Notes under the pieces: generated by a model
Databases searched by the model: none
Told to the model about the DNA's origin: nothing
What the model saw: the letters and a program-made list of their open reading frames with translations, nothing else
Source of the DNA: Novimethylophilus kurashikiensis
GTDB taxonomy: Bacteria; Pseudomonadota; Gammaproteobacteria; Burkholderiales; Methylophilaceae
Reading direction: 5' to 3'
DNA: 64,000 nucleotides
Assembly (NCBI RefSeq): GCF_003112435.1
Contig: NZ_BDOQ01000002.1
Location: 186,001-250,000 of the forward strand
Shown here: piece after piece, positions 33,250 to 43,243 of the stretch
Layout: every line of letters starts with the position of its first letter
Position numbering within the stretch: the first letter of the stretch is position 1
Translations under genes and position numbers: made by a program

Positions 33250-36200
33250 TTGAAAATAATGCGCTGGTTGGGAGTCGTTGCGTCTGCAATCGCGATGCTG
33301 CTGGCGTTTTCCTTATCTCCCTATGCTGCCGAAGGCACGCGACCTGCCGCATCTTTCAATCACGATCTCACCCTGTTCCAACTGACCGGCATGCATACCA
33401 ACGTGGCATGCGAAAGCTGCCACGTCAAAGGCGTATTCAAAGGCACGCCGACGTCCTGTTCAGACTGCCACAATCGAGCCGGTGTGGTGAATGCCCAAAT
33501 GAAACCGGCCACACATATCCCGGTGACGCAAGAGTGCAGTAGTTGCCACCAACCGCAGGGCTGGCTGCCGACGAGCTTCAGCCACCGCGGACTGACTCAA
33601 AGCTGCTCGACCTGCCACAATGGAATCAACCAGACCGGCAAGCCGGCAGGGCACATCAATACCAGTAAAGACTGCGGCGAATGCCACAAGACAACTGCCT
33701 GGGTGCCCGCTGGGATGGATCACAGTACTTTAGTGCCGCCCGCGACGGGCCGCTGCTCCGATTGCCATGGCAAGACCGCCACCGGCAAGCCTTCGACCCA
33801 CGTTGTCACCATCGCACAGTGCGATACGTGCCACAAAACAACGTCTGCCTGGCTGCCTGCCAGTTTCACCCACGGTGCGGGCGATACCAATTGTCAAAGC
33901 TGTCACAATGGCAGCACGGCTACAGGCAAGACGGCCACGCATATCCAAACCGGCGAACAATGCAGCGTCTGCCATACCCAGGCAGGTTGGTCGCCGACCT
34001 CATTTGCCCATACCTCAGCCCAGCTAGGCACCAAGACCTGCGCCTATTGCCATAATGGCCGCAGTGCCACGGGCATGACCGCCAAGCATATTCCCGTGGG
34101 CAATATGGCGTGCGGGACTTGTCACACGACATCAGGCTGGGTGCCGACTTCGTTCGACCACAGCAAGGTCGGAATTTCCGGAAGTCCGGGCGATAGCTGC
34201 ACCAACTGCCACAATGGCAGCGCCGCGACTGGCAAGCCGGCAGGCCATATTCCGACCACGCAATATCCGCAGTGCGTGAGCTGCCATACCACAACGGCCT
34301 GGAAGCCTACTCAGTTCAATCATACCGGCGTGACCAGTGCCACGAACTGTACGACGTGTCATAACGGCACTGCCGCAACAGGGCGTCCTGCCAATGGACC
34401 AAACGCGCATAAGACCGCGCCGATGACGTCCAATTTATGCGGTAGTTGTCACAAGTTCGGCCAAGCCTGGTTACCGGCCAGCATGACGCACACTGGAGCG
34501 ACCAGCTGTACGAGCTGCCACGTCATCAGCTCGACCGGCAACGCTTGGACGCCCGGCAAGACGGCGCACATTTCAACGGCAGGTCATGCGCAATGCTCGG
34601 ATTGTCACAGCACAGTGACGTGGAGCCCGTCTACGTTCCGCCATCAAGGCATCACTACGGCTACCAACTGTACGGTTTCATGTCATAACGGCACTAATGC
34701 TGCTGGCCGTCCTACCTCCGGCGCTAAGGCCCATACTGTCGCGCCCATGACGAACGTGACTTGCGGCAACTGCCACAGCATCGGTACGTCCTGGATTCCG
34801 GCTACGATGAACCATACCGGCATCACCACCTGTACTACCTGCCATACCTACTCGGGCAACAGCTGGACACCGGCTAAACTCACGCACATTTCCACGACGG
34901 CCCAGTGCTTGTCCTGCCACACCACTGCAGCCTGGTTACCGGTGAATTTCAGCCATACGATTGCGGGCGTGACGGCAGCGACCAACTGTACCCAATCCGG
35001 TTGCCACAACACACCGAATGCCACCACGCCGCGTGCCGGTGTCCCGACCAGCGGGGCCAAGGCACACACTGTGGCGCCAATGACGAATGCCACCTGTGCC
35101 AACTGCCACACCATCGGCGGAACGTGGACGGGTGCCAAGATGAACCACACCGGCGCGACCAATTGCGCCGGATGCCACTCCAACAGCGGGAATACGTGGA
35201 CGATCACCCCAGCCACCACGCACCTCACGACTTCTTCGCCGTGTTCTAACTGCCATACCACCAGTGCATGGAAGCCTGCGAGCTTCAAGCACGACGGCGT
35301 GACATCCGCCACCACTTGTACCCAAGCCGGCTGCCACGATACGCCGAACAAGGCCACACCCGGGGCTGGTCGCCCAACCACCGGGGCCAAGGCGCACTTG
35401 CTGGCGCCTATGACCAGCACTTCCTGCGGCAGCTGCCATACCATCGGCACCACCTGGACGCCGGCGACCATGGATCACACCGGCTTGACCAGTTGCACCA
35501 GTTGCCACGCCATTAGTGCGACCGGCAACGGCTTTACGCCGGGCAAGTCCAACCATATCTCTACCGCAGGGCATGCCCAATGCTCGGATTGCCATGCGAC
35601 CACTGCCTGGAAACCCACCAGCTTTGCCCATAGCGGCGTGACGGCAGCAACCAATTGCACCGCTTGCCACAATGGCACCAGCGCAACCGGCCGCCCGACG
35701 ACCGGGGCCAAGGCGCATATCACCGCGCCCATGACCAGCAGCACCTGCGGCAGCTGCCATACCGTAGGTGTTGCCTGGTCCCCGGCAACCATGAGCCATG
35801 CCGGCGCGACCAGCTGCGCCAGCTGTCACGTGATCAGTGCCACGGGTAACGTCTGGACCACACCTAAATCCAACCACATCTCTACCAGCGGCTATACGCA
35901 GTGCTCGAGCTGCCACCTGACCTCCGCCTGGAAGCCGACGAGCTTCTCCCATAGCGGCGTGACCTCGGCGACCAATTGCACCACTTGCCACAACGGCACC
36001 AGTGCGACGGGGCGGCCGACCACGGGCGCCAAGGCACATACCGTGGCCCCCATGACCATCAACACCTGTGCCAGTTGCCACACCATCGGAACGGCATGGA
36101 TCCCGACGCCGATGAACCATGCGGCCGGTAATACCTCGACGTGTACTGCATGTCACGCTTACACCGGTAACAACTGGACGCCAGTTAAGGCAGGTCACAT

Positions 36201-39200
36201 CAGTACCACTACCCAATGTTCGTCCTGTCACGCGACAACGGCCTGGACACCGGCCAACTTCAGCCACAACAATGTCACGGCAGTAACTAATTGTGCGCAA
36301 TCCGGATGTCACAGCACGGCAGGGCGCACAGCACCGCAAGCCGGTCGGCCCGCAAACCATACGACGGCGCCCATGACGGCAAATACTTGCGCGAATTGCC
36401 ACAGCATCGGTTCGTCGTGGACGCCGTGGGTAATGAACCACACGGGCGCAACAAGCTGTTCCACATGCCACAGTTATGCTGGCAATACCTGGACCACCAC
36501 GCCCGCCACGACGCACATTACGACCACCTCGCAATGTTCCAACTGTCACCGGACCAGCGCCTGGAAGCCTGCGAGCTTCACCCATAACGGTTTCACTTCC
36601 GCGACCAACTGTACCCAATCTGGCTGTCACGACATGCCGGGTGCGGCCGTACCCAAGGCTGGTCGCCCCATCACTGGCGCCAAGGCCCACTTGGTGGCGC
36701 CTATGACCAGCGCTACCTGCGCGAGCTGCCATTCCATCGGGTCGACCTGGACGCCGGCCACCATGAACCATACTTCGGCGACGAGCTGCACCAGTTGCCA
36801 CATCATCAGCGCGACCGGCAACGGCTTTACGCCGCCCAAGGCCAACCACATCTCGACGACCGGCTATTCGCAGTGCTCTAGCTGCCATACCACCACGGCC
36901 TGGACGCCGACCGCGTTCAGCCATAGCAGCGTTACTTCCGCCAGCAACTGCACGACCTGCCATAACGGCACCAGCGCAACCGGACGTCCCACCAGCGGCG
37001 TCAATGCACACACAGTGACGCCGATGACCAACAGTACCTGCGGCAGCTGCCATACCATTGGCACGGCGTGGATTCCCGCGACCATGAATCACAGCGGGGC
37101 CACGGCCTGTACGACTTGCCATACCTATACCGGCAATGCCTGGACGCCTGCCAAGACCAGTCACCTCAGTACATCATCACAGTGTTCGTCGTGTCACATT
37201 ACCTCAGCCTGGTTGCCGGCGACCTTCAACCATGCCACTAACGGCGTCACGTCGGCTACTAACTGCACCCAGTCCGGCTGTCACGACACTGCAAACCACG
37301 CCACGCCGCGTGCAGGTGTGCCTAACACCGGCGTCAATGCACACTTGGTTGCCCCCATGATCAGTACGACATGTGCCAACTGCCATACCATCGGCGGCGC
37401 CTGGGGGCCGGGAACACGCATGAATCATACCGGGGCAGTGAGTTGCTCCAGCTGTCATTCCAAGACCGGCAATGCTTGGACGGTGATTTCCACCGGGGGA
37501 TTCGTGCACTTGGCTACCACGACGGAATGTTCGTCCTGTCATACCACCACCAGCTGGCTGGGAGCGACTTTCCGTCACGATACGGTGACTTCGGCCACCA
37601 ACTGCGCGCAATCCGGGTGCCATAACACGCCGAACAAGGCGGTTCCCCAGGCTGGCGCACCCATTACGGGGGCCAAGGCGCACCTGGTTTCGCCCATGAC
37701 CAGCACGACTTGCGGCAACTGCCACAGCATTGGCACGGTATGGACGCCTGCGACCATGAATCACGCTGGTTTAACGAGTTGTACCAGTTGCCACGCAATA
37801 TCCGGCAATGGCTTTACACCTGCCAAGGCCAACCATATTTCGACGACCGGCTATACGCAGTGCTCCAGCTGTCATACGACTGCTGCGTGGACGCCGACCT
37901 CGTTCAACCACACTGCTATCACCGCTGCTTCCAACTGCACTACTTGCCACAACGGCACAGCTGCCACAGGTCGTCCCACTACGCATGCTACTGCGCCCAT
38001 GACCGCCAATACCTGCGCCAATTGCCATACCATCGGCACGGCCTGGAAGCCGGCGACCATGAACCACACCGGCGCAACGCTGTGCGCAAGTTGCCATACA
38101 ACGCCGGTGGGTAACGCCTGGACCCCGACCAAGAGTACGCATATCCCCACCATGGGCTACACGCAATGTTCCAGCTGCCATAACACCACGCTCTGGACGC
38201 CTTCCACTTTTGCCCATGCCGGCATCACCTCGGCGACCAATTGCGCGACTTGCCACAACGGCACGTCTGCTACCGGTACGCCGACCGGCCTCAAGGCACA
38301 CACGGTGGCGCCGATGACCAATGTCACCTGCGGCAGCTGTCATAGCATCGGTACGGTGTGGACGCCGGCTACCATGAACCATGCCGGACTTACGGCATGT
38401 TCCTCATGCCATAACTTCAACGGAAACGGCTTTACGCCGGCCAAGGTGGGACATATTGCAACGACGGGATATGGCGAATGCTCTAGCTGCCATAAGACGA
38501 TGGCCTGGCTGCCCACATCGTTTGCCCACACCAACGTCACCAGCGCCAGCAATTGCACGACTTGTCACAACGGCATAAATGCGACGGGGCGCCCGACCTC
38601 TGGTGCCAAGGCGCACTTGTACTCGCCGATGACCAGTAACACCTGCGGCAGTTGCCATACCATCGGTACGGCCTGGACGCCCGCTACGATGAACCACACC
38701 GGTGTCGGTAGCTGCTTGCTGTGCCACAACTACAGTGGCAACGGATTCACGCCTGCCAAGGCAAATCACATCGTCACGACGAGCGAGTGTGCGGTTTGCC
38801 ATACCACCATGGCTTGGTTGCCCACCAGTTTTGCTCATACAACTGCCCAGATTACGGGTAAAACCTGTAAGGATTGTCATAATGGGACTGCAGCGACCGG
38901 TCCGGATGCCATGCATGCCAGCATCAGCCCCAGTCCCTACAACTGCGATGCCTGCCATCGAACTACGGCCTGGCTACCCCCAACATTTGCGCACTCCGGC
39001 ATCACGTCAGGGTGCTCCAATTGCCACAAGACCGGATTTGCAACCGTTAAACCGGCAACGCACTTCATTACGACACAACCCTGCGAGCGCTGCCATACCA
39101 CGACAGTGTGGAAACCCATCAAGGCCTATGTGCACCTGACAACGTCCTACAAGACCCATACCGGGCCCAACATGACGGTGTACAGCGATTGCCTGTTGTG

Positions 39201-39459
39201 CCACATCAATAACAGCGAAACCATCACCGGGGCACCTCATCGTGGCAACGCTGCCTACAAGCCGGCTTGCGCCTGGTGCCATGCACAGCAGTTCAAGGCG
39301 GGATCTCATATCAAAACGTCCTCACCGACGACTGTGCTTTATACCGTGGCTGAGCTTAAGGATTGCTCTGGTGCATGCCACATCTACACAAATAACACCT
39401 TCACCACGATCAAAACCAGTCGAACCGGCCATCACAGATCGACAGATACAGGATTTTAA
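33250..39459 (+). CDS. Giant multiheme c-type cytochrome, about 76 possible haem sites
   Basis: About 2069 residues from TTG 33250 (GGGGAGAAGG just upstream; ATG at 33259 is the alternative; ATG 33163 lies in the promoter). A signal peptide (about 1-28, ending SPYAAEG) precedes the repeats. By hand count there are 68 CxxCH, six CX4CH and two CX3CH sites. The first 14 hemes form two-heme units (about 45 residues). Then come 14 tetraheme units, each starting APMTxxTCxxCH (hemes 15-70), and a six-site C-terminus. It is rich in Thr, Ser, Gly and Asn and poor in charge, unlike the 27-heme protein, which suggests a cell-surface or extracellular place. No membrane anchor is seen. It probably accepts electrons from, or passes them to, minerals or partners outside the cell, through the porin encoded next. 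Confidence 0.92.
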   Translation: MKIMRWLGVVASAIAMLLAFSLSPYAAEGTRPAASFNHDLTLFQLTGMHTNVACESCHVKGVFKGTPTSCSDCHNRAGVVNAQMKPATHIPVTQECSSCHQPQGWLPTSFSHRGLTQSCSTCHNGINQTGKPAGHINTSKDCGECHKTTAWVPAGMDHSTLVPPATGRCSDCHGKTATGKPSTHVVTIAQCDTCHKTTSAWLPASFTHGAGDTNCQSCHNGSTATGKTATHIQTGEQCSVCHTQAGWSPTSFAHTSAQLGTKTCAYCHNGRSATGMTAKHIPVGNMACGTCHTTSGWVPTSFDHSKVGISGSPGDSCTNCHNGSAATGKPAGHIPTTQYPQCVSCHTTTAWKPTQFNHTGVTSATNCTTCHNGTAATGRPANGPNAHKTAPMTSNLCGSCHKFGQAWLPASMTHTGATSCTSCHVISSTGNAWTPGKTAHISTAGHAQCSDCHSTVTWSPSTFRHQGITTATNCTVSCHNGTNAAGRPTSGAKAHTVAPMTNVTCGNCHSIGTSWIPATMNHTGITTCTTCHTYSGNSWTPAKLTHISTTAQCLSCHTTAAWLPVNFSHTIAGVTAATNCTQSGCHNTPNATTPRAGVPTSGAKAHTVAPMTNATCANCHTIGGTWTGAKMNHTGATNCAGCHSNSGNTWTITPATTHLTTSSPCSNCHTTSAWKPASFKHDGVTSATTCTQAGCHDTPNKATPGAGRPTTGAKAHLLAPMTSTSCGSCHTIGTTWTPATMDHTGLTSCTSCHAISATGNGFTPGKSNHISTAGHAQCSDCHATTAWKPTSFAHSGVTAATNCTACHNGTSATGRPTTGAKAHITAPMTSSTCGSCHTVGVAWSPATMSHAGATSCASCHVISATGNVWTTPKSNHISTSGYTQCSSCHLTSAWKPTSFSHSGVTSATNCTTCHNGTSATGRPTTGAKAHTVAPMTINTCASCHTIGTAWIPTPMNHAAGNTSTCTACHAYTGNNWTPVKAGHISTTTQCSSCHATTAWTPANFSHNNVTAVTNCAQSGCHSTAGRTAPQAGRPANHTTAPMTANTCANCHSIGSSWTPWVMNHTGATSCSTCHSYAGNTWTTTPATTHITTTSQCSNCHRTSAWKPASFTHNGFTSATNCTQSGCHDMPGAAVPKAGRPITGAKAHLVAPMTSATCASCHSIGSTWTPATMNHTSATSCTSCHIISATGNGFTPPKANHISTTGYSQCSSCHTTTAWTPTAFSHSSVTSASNCTTCHNGTSATGRPTSGVNAHTVTPMTNSTCGSCHTIGTAWIPATMNHSGATACTTCHTYTGNAWTPAKTSHLSTSSQCSSCHITSAWLPATFNHATNGVTSATNCTQSGCHDTANHATPRAGVPNTGVNAHLVAPMISTTCANCHTIGGAWGPGTRMNHTGAVSCSSCHSKTGNAWTVISTGGFVHLATTTECSSCHTTTSWLGATFRHDTVTSATNCAQSGCHNTPNKAVPQAGAPITGAKAHLVSPMTSTTCGNCHSIGTVWTPATMNHAGLTSCTSCHAISGNGFTPAKANHISTTGYTQCSSCHTTAAWTPTSFNHTAITAASNCTTCHNGTAATGRPTTHATAPMTANTCANCHTIGTAWKPATMNHTGATLCASCHTTPVGNAWTPTKSTHIPTMGYTQCSSCHNTTLWTPSTFAHAGITSATNCATCHNGTSATGTPTGLKAHTVAPMTNVTCGSCHSIGTVWTPATMNHAGLTACSSCHNFNGNGFTPAKVGHIATTGYGECSSCHKTMAWLPTSFAHTNVTSASNCTTCHNGINATGRPTSGAKAHLYSPMTSNTCGSCHTIGTAWTPATMNHTGVGSCLLCHNYSGNGFTPAKANHIVTTSECAVCHTTMAWLPTSFAHTTAQITGKTCKDCHNGTAATGPDAMHASISPSPYNCDACHRTTAWLPPTFAHSGITSGCSNCHKTGFATVKPATHFITTQPCERCHTTTVWKPIKAYVHLTTSYKTHTGPNMTVYSDCLLCHINNSETITGAPHRGNAAYKPACAWCHAQQFKAGSHIKTSSPTTVLYTVAELKDCSGACHIYTNNTFTTIKTSRTGHHRSTDTGF
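34414..38890 (+). repeat. Fourteen tandem tetraheme-coding repeats
   Basis: Units of about 110 codons, each with four haem sites. By the linker after the second haem they fall into types A (VIS.TGN.W), B (TY.GN.W), C (S..GN.WT, longer) and D (ISATGNGFTP). The order reads A-B-C-D, A-B-C-D, then B-C-D, then a less clear A-like unit and two D-like units. Units 1 and 5 start about 1308 bp apart, units 5 and 9 about 1293 bp. CX4CH replaces the fourth CxxCH in units 2, 3, 6, 7, 9 and 10. Confidence 0.85.
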
Positions 39460-39563
39460 TCAGCTAGTTGTAGGGTTTATGTAAAGTAATTTAATAAAAT
39501 TACTATATACTTAAATTAAATATGGCTTTTAACATTGCAGCTTCATAATTACTCGCGCCCCCT

Positions 39564-41951
39564 ATGCTGATTTTCGATTTGTTGCGTTCAGTCTTGAACG
39601 GTCCTAGCCCTGTAGTTCGGGCCGGGCTGGCGCTGACGGCATGCGTTTCTGCACAAGCCTTGGCGCAGGATGCGTTTCTCGAGGAGCCGACCATCGATAC
39701 CGTCGGCAACAACGGCGAGATGCGCGTCAGCTTTACTACACCCATACGCTACGTACGTCGGTTTCCTGAGGGCAAGAGCAAGGCGCTGCATGTTTTCATC
39801 GAATTGGCAGATCCTTGCGCTGCGGAAGAAATCCTGGCGCAGGAAACCAAGTGGCTACCCAAGTCCGACGAATATCCCAAGGTGACGATAGCGTTCCCCG
39901 AGTCCATCCGCCGTTCGATGTTGAGCCCGGCCTATTGCGTAGCTAATCATCGAGACGTGTATACCGGCTATAACGTGCTCATCAAGTTCGAGCAGGAAAT
40001 CGACGCCCAGGTGCGACCGGGCAGCGACGGTCATAGCCTGATCGTCACGGTGCCTTTGCCTAAAGCCGCACAGGCCAAGGCAGAAGCGAAGCCGACTGCA
40101 TCGGTTCAAAAGACGGAATCCAACCCAGCGCAACCTGCTATTCCTGAATCCAAACCACTAGATTCCAAAACGGTAGAATCGAAACCCATAGAAAAGGGCC
40201 CCGCGGTTGCGAATGCTGTTCCCGCAACACCTGTAGAACAGATGCTGGCCCAACCAACCGTTGGGGAAGCTCTCCTTCCCACTGCGAAAGCCGAGCCGGA
40301 ACTACCGCCAGCCGATTTGTTCATGGCAGGCCGTACAGCATTGTCCAAGGGCGATGCCTTGGGCGCCGTGCAACTATTCAACCGATTGCTCAATCTGCCG
40401 CCCAACGACTACTCGCGAGACGCACAGGAACTGGTCGGTGTAGCGCGCGAACAGGCCGGGGAGTACGACAAGGCCAAGGCCGAATACCAGTTGTATCTCA
40501 AGCTTTACCCCAGCGGGGAGAGCAGCGATCGGGTCAAGCAGCGGTTGACTGCGCTGGAAGCCTCCCTCGCGGTGCCCAAGGCTGCGAAGCAAGTCTCCGC
40601 CAAGACCAAGAAGCCGGTACGAGAGATTCATCAGAATACTTTCACCGGCAGCGTTTCTCAGTATTACTACGCAGGCAAGACGCAAAGCCATATGGTTAAC
40701 GGGGCAGGGGAAACGACCGATACACGCAGCATCGACCAATCGACGCTCATTACCAATACGGACGCAACCGGCCGTTTCCGTCACAACCAGTACGACACCA
40801 AGATCGTGTTTCGTGACACCGAAGTCCATAACGCGCTGCCAGGACGCATGGATCGCAACACCTTGTCGGCCGCCTACGTGGAGCATCAGAACAAGGCCGA
40901 CGATTACATGTTCCGCATCGGCCGTCAGTCGGGCACTTCGCAGGGCGTGTTGGGGCGTTTCGACGGGATTTTTGCACGCTACGGCCTCAATCCGCAGTGG
41001 CGCATTACGGCCGTCGCCGGCGAACCGGACAACGGCAGTCACAGTTTTGTGCAGACCAAACGGCATTTTTACGGCGTCGGGGTCGAGTTCGGGCCGCTGG
41101 CGGAAAAATGGAGCGGAACGGTGTACGGTATCCAGCAAGTGGCCGACGGGTTGGTAGAACGCCGTGCGGTGGGAACGGAGCTGCGTTACTTCAACGGCAC
41201 GACGTCGTGGTTCGGACTCATGGATTACGACACCATTTACGACGATGTCAACATGGCCATGCTGCAGGGTAACTGGACAGCAGAAGGTGGGTATAACTTC
41301 AACGTGCTGTTCGATCATCGCAAGTCGCCTATTCTGTACGCTGAAACAGCGATCCAAGGATTGACGGGGGCACGTTCGGTACAGGATTTGCGCCAGATGC
41401 TGAGCTCGGGCGATATCTATTCCTACGTCAAGGGGCTGGTACCGGAAAGCGACATGGCAATGTTCGGCGTCACCAAACAGTTGAACAGCCAGTGGCAAAT
41501 TGGGGGCGATATCCGCGCTGTGCGTATCGGGCCGACTGACGGCGCTGGCAGTATCGAGGCGCAGCCTGGTATCAGCGACAACTACACGCTCACCTTACAG
41601 GCTGTGGGCACAGACGCCTTGTTCAAGAACAACACTGCCATGGTCATGGCGAGCTTCGTGCAAGACCCGCAGTACAACGCGCAAAATCTTGCCCTGGTCA
41701 ACTCCATGATGTTGCAGGAAAAATGGCGTATCGACGGTGCGCTGCGCTACTATCAGGAAAAACGCGATGCCGGGCAAAAAACCTGGAAAATCAATCCGGG
41801 CATCCGCCTCAATTACCGTATGCGCGACAACTGGTCTTTCGAAGCCGAATTGAACATCGACCGCACCTACACCGACGATCCCGTTGCCGTGACCAAGACC
41901 ACCACCTGGCGCGAGACCCTGTTCGCCGGCTACCGCTGGGATTTCCGATAA
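39564..41951 (+). CDS. Outer-membrane porin of a porin-cytochrome complex, with periplasmic TPR-like part
   Basis: 795 residues. A signal sequence (about 12-35, ending AQALAQD) is followed by a periplasmic region (36-170, beta-rich) and a Pro/Lys/Glu-rich linker (about 170-255). Next come a short TPR-like helical section (LFMAGRTALSKGDALGAVQLFNRL, about 258-340, shown in part) and a C-terminal beta-barrel of about 400 residues with alternating strands ending in aromatic residues (FAGYRWDF). It probably forms the outer-membrane channel that holds the heme wire. Porin plus multiheme cytochromes is the logic of Mtr/Pio/PCC systems; this one resembles the large-porin cluster (PCC3) reported for Gallionellaceae. 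ccmA starts two bases after the stop. Confidence 0.82.
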   Translation: MLIFDLLRSVLNGPSPVVRAGLALTACVSAQALAQDAFLEEPTIDTVGNNGEMRVSFTTPIRYVRRFPEGKSKALHVFIELADPCAAEEILAQETKWLPKSDEYPKVTIAFPESIRRSMLSPAYCVANHRDVYTGYNVLIKFEQEIDAQVRPGSDGHSLIVTVPLPKAAQAKAEAKPTASVQKTESNPAQPAIPESKPLDSKTVESKPIEKGPAVANAVPATPVEQMLAQPTVGEALLPTAKAEPELPPADLFMAGRTALSKGDALGAVQLFNRLLNLPPNDYSRDAQELVGVAREQAGEYDKAKAEYQLYLKLYPSGESSDRVKQRLTALEASLAVPKAAKQVSAKTKKPVREIHQNTFTGSVSQYYYAGKTQSHMVNGAGETTDTRSIDQSTLITNTDATGRFRHNQYDTKIVFRDTEVHNALPGRMDRNTLSAAYVEHQNKADDYMFRIGRQSGTSQGVLGRFDGIFARYGLNPQWRITAVAGEPDNGSHSFVQTKRHFYGVGVEFGPLAEKWSGTVYGIQQVADGLVERRAVGTELRYFNGTTSWFGLMDYDTIYDDVNMAMLQGNWTAEGGYNFNVLFDHRKSPILYAETAIQGLTGARSVQDLRQMLSSGDIYSYVKGLVPESDMAMFGVTKQLNSQWQIGGDIRAVRIGPTDGAGSIEAQPGISDNYTLTLQAVGTDALFKNNTAMVMASFVQDPQYNAQNLALVNSMMLQEKWRIDGALRYYQEKRDAGQKTWKINPGIRLNYRMRDNWSFEAELNIDRTYTDDPVAVTKTTTWRETLFAGYRWDFR

Positions 41952-41953
41952 GC

Positions 41954-42577
41954 ATGCTGAACGTCGAAAGTCTTGCCTGTCAGCGCGGAGGCCGCTGGTT
42001 GTTCCGCGACCTGGCGTTTACCTTGAATCCAGGTCAGCTGCTGCATATCCAAGGCGCCAACGGCAGCGGCAAGACCAGTCTGCTGCGCATGCTGGCCGGA
42101 CTGTCTTCTCTTGACGATGGCGCTATCTGCTGGCGCGAGCAATCCATTTCGTCGGCTCGCGAGGATTACCTGACGGAAATGCTTTATCTGGGTCATGCAC
42201 CGGCCGTCAAGGACGATCTCAGCGTGCGTGAAAATCTGACGGTGTCGTGTCGACTCGCGGGTTTGCAGCCGGATGCCAAGGTCGTGCGAGCCGCATTGGA
42301 AACGGTTGGATTGAATGGGCGGCTTCATCTTCCGGCCCGCGTGCTTTCGCAAGGCCAGCGACGCCGTCTTGCCTTGGCGAGGTTGTGCCTGGACAAGCGT
42401 CCCTTATGGATCCTCGATGAGCCGTTTACTGCCTTGGATGTTCACGCCACGCAATGGCTGGAAATGCAGCTCGAAGCTCATCTTGCCGAAGGCGGCTTGG
42501 TGATCTTGACCACGCACCAGACCCCGCGTGTCGCCGAGCAGCGCCTGCACATCCTCAGCATCGAGGCCGGACGATGA
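41954..42577 (+). CDS. ccmA: Cytochrome c biogenesis ATP-binding protein CcmA
   Basis: 207 residues from the ATG at 41954, two bases after the porin stop. An ABC ATPase with Walker A GANGSGKTS (about 35-43), signature LSQGQRRRLALARL and Walker B LWILDEP. With CcmB it powers release of holo-CcmE. Overlap with ccmB is ATGA. First gene of a complete ccm operon. Confidence 0.95.
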   Translation: MLNVESLACQRGGRWLFRDLAFTLNPGQLLHIQGANGSGKTSLLRMLAGLSSLDDGAICWREQSISSAREDYLTEMLYLGHAPAVKDDLSVRENLTVSCRLAGLQPDAKVVRAALETVGLNGRLHLPARVLSQGQRRRLALARLCLDKRPLWILDEPFTALDVHATQWLEMQLEAHLAEGGLVILTTHQTPRVAEQRLHILSIEAGR

Positions 42578-43242
42578 ATGCGATGCTGCGATGCCTGCTT
42601 TGGCGCGATCTGCAATTGGTCGTGCGGCGCAAGTCGGACGCGGTGGCTGCGCTGTTTTTTTTCATCATCGCCACGAGCCTGTTTCCGCTCGGTGTAGGCT
42701 CGGAGCCAGCATTGCTACGGGCAGTCGGCCCGGGCGTGCTTTGGGTGGCGGCCTTGCTCTCGGCCATGCTATCGCTGAACCGCCTGTTTGCGGCCGATCA
42801 TGCCGACGGTTCGCTGGAGCAACTCGTGTTGATGCCAGTGCCGCTCACGCTCACCGTTGCCGTCAAAACCCTCGCGCACTGGCTGACGAGCGGCTTGCCG
42901 CTGGTGTTGCTGGCGCCGCTGCTCGGCCTGCAATTCGATCTGGCTGGAGATGCACTTGCGGTCCTCACCTTATCCCTACTGCTGGGCACGCCCTTGTTGA
43001 GCCTGATCGGTGCCATCGGCGCCGCACTGACGCTGGGCGTGCGTGGTGGAGGCGTGTTGTTGGCCGTGTTGGTGTTGCCCTTGTATATCCCGGTGCTGAT
43101 TTTCGGTGCCGGCGCGGTTTCCGCCTGTGCCCACGGCATGAGCCCGTGGGGCGGCTTGTCTTTGCTCGGCGCCTTGCTGGTGCTGGGCGTAGTGTTTGCA
43201 CCATTCGCCGCAGCTGCGGCGTTACGCGTGAGTTTGGAGTGA
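42574..43242 (+). CDS. ccmB: Haem exporter membrane protein CcmB
   Basis: 222 residues from the ATG overlapping the ccmA stop. Six hydrophobic segments; the N-terminal RDLQLVVRRKSDAVAALFFF and the SLEQLVLMP loop are family hallmarks. It is the membrane partner of CcmA in the CcmABCD complex. Confidence 0.95.
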   Translation: MNAMLRCLLWRDLQLVVRRKSDAVAALFFFIIATSLFPLGVGSEPALLRAVGPGVLWVAALLSAMLSLNRLFAADHADGSLEQLVLMPVPLTLTVAVKTLAHWLTSGLPLVLLAPLLGLQFDLAGDALAVLTLSLLLGTPLLSLIGAIGAALTLGVRGGGVLLAVLVLPLYIPVLIFGAGAVSACAHGMSPWGGLSLLGALLVLGVVFAPFAAAAALRVSLE

Positions 43243-43243
43243 T

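Noticed and set aside
34936-37164. 742-codon open frame on the minus strand opposite the giant cytochrome
   Set aside because: It mirrors the repeated CxxCH coding pattern, has low-complexity Gly/Arg/Ala composition and no start signal; a product of repeat codon bias.
33500-38900. Regular repeats that might suggest a CRISPR array
   Set aside because: Units are about 330 bases, coding and haem-containing; no short repeat/spacer pattern.
39523-39540. Sigma-54-like sequence before the porin gene (TGGC...TTGC)
   Set aside because: GG to GC spacing is 13, one too many, and the bases after TGGC do not fit the consensus.
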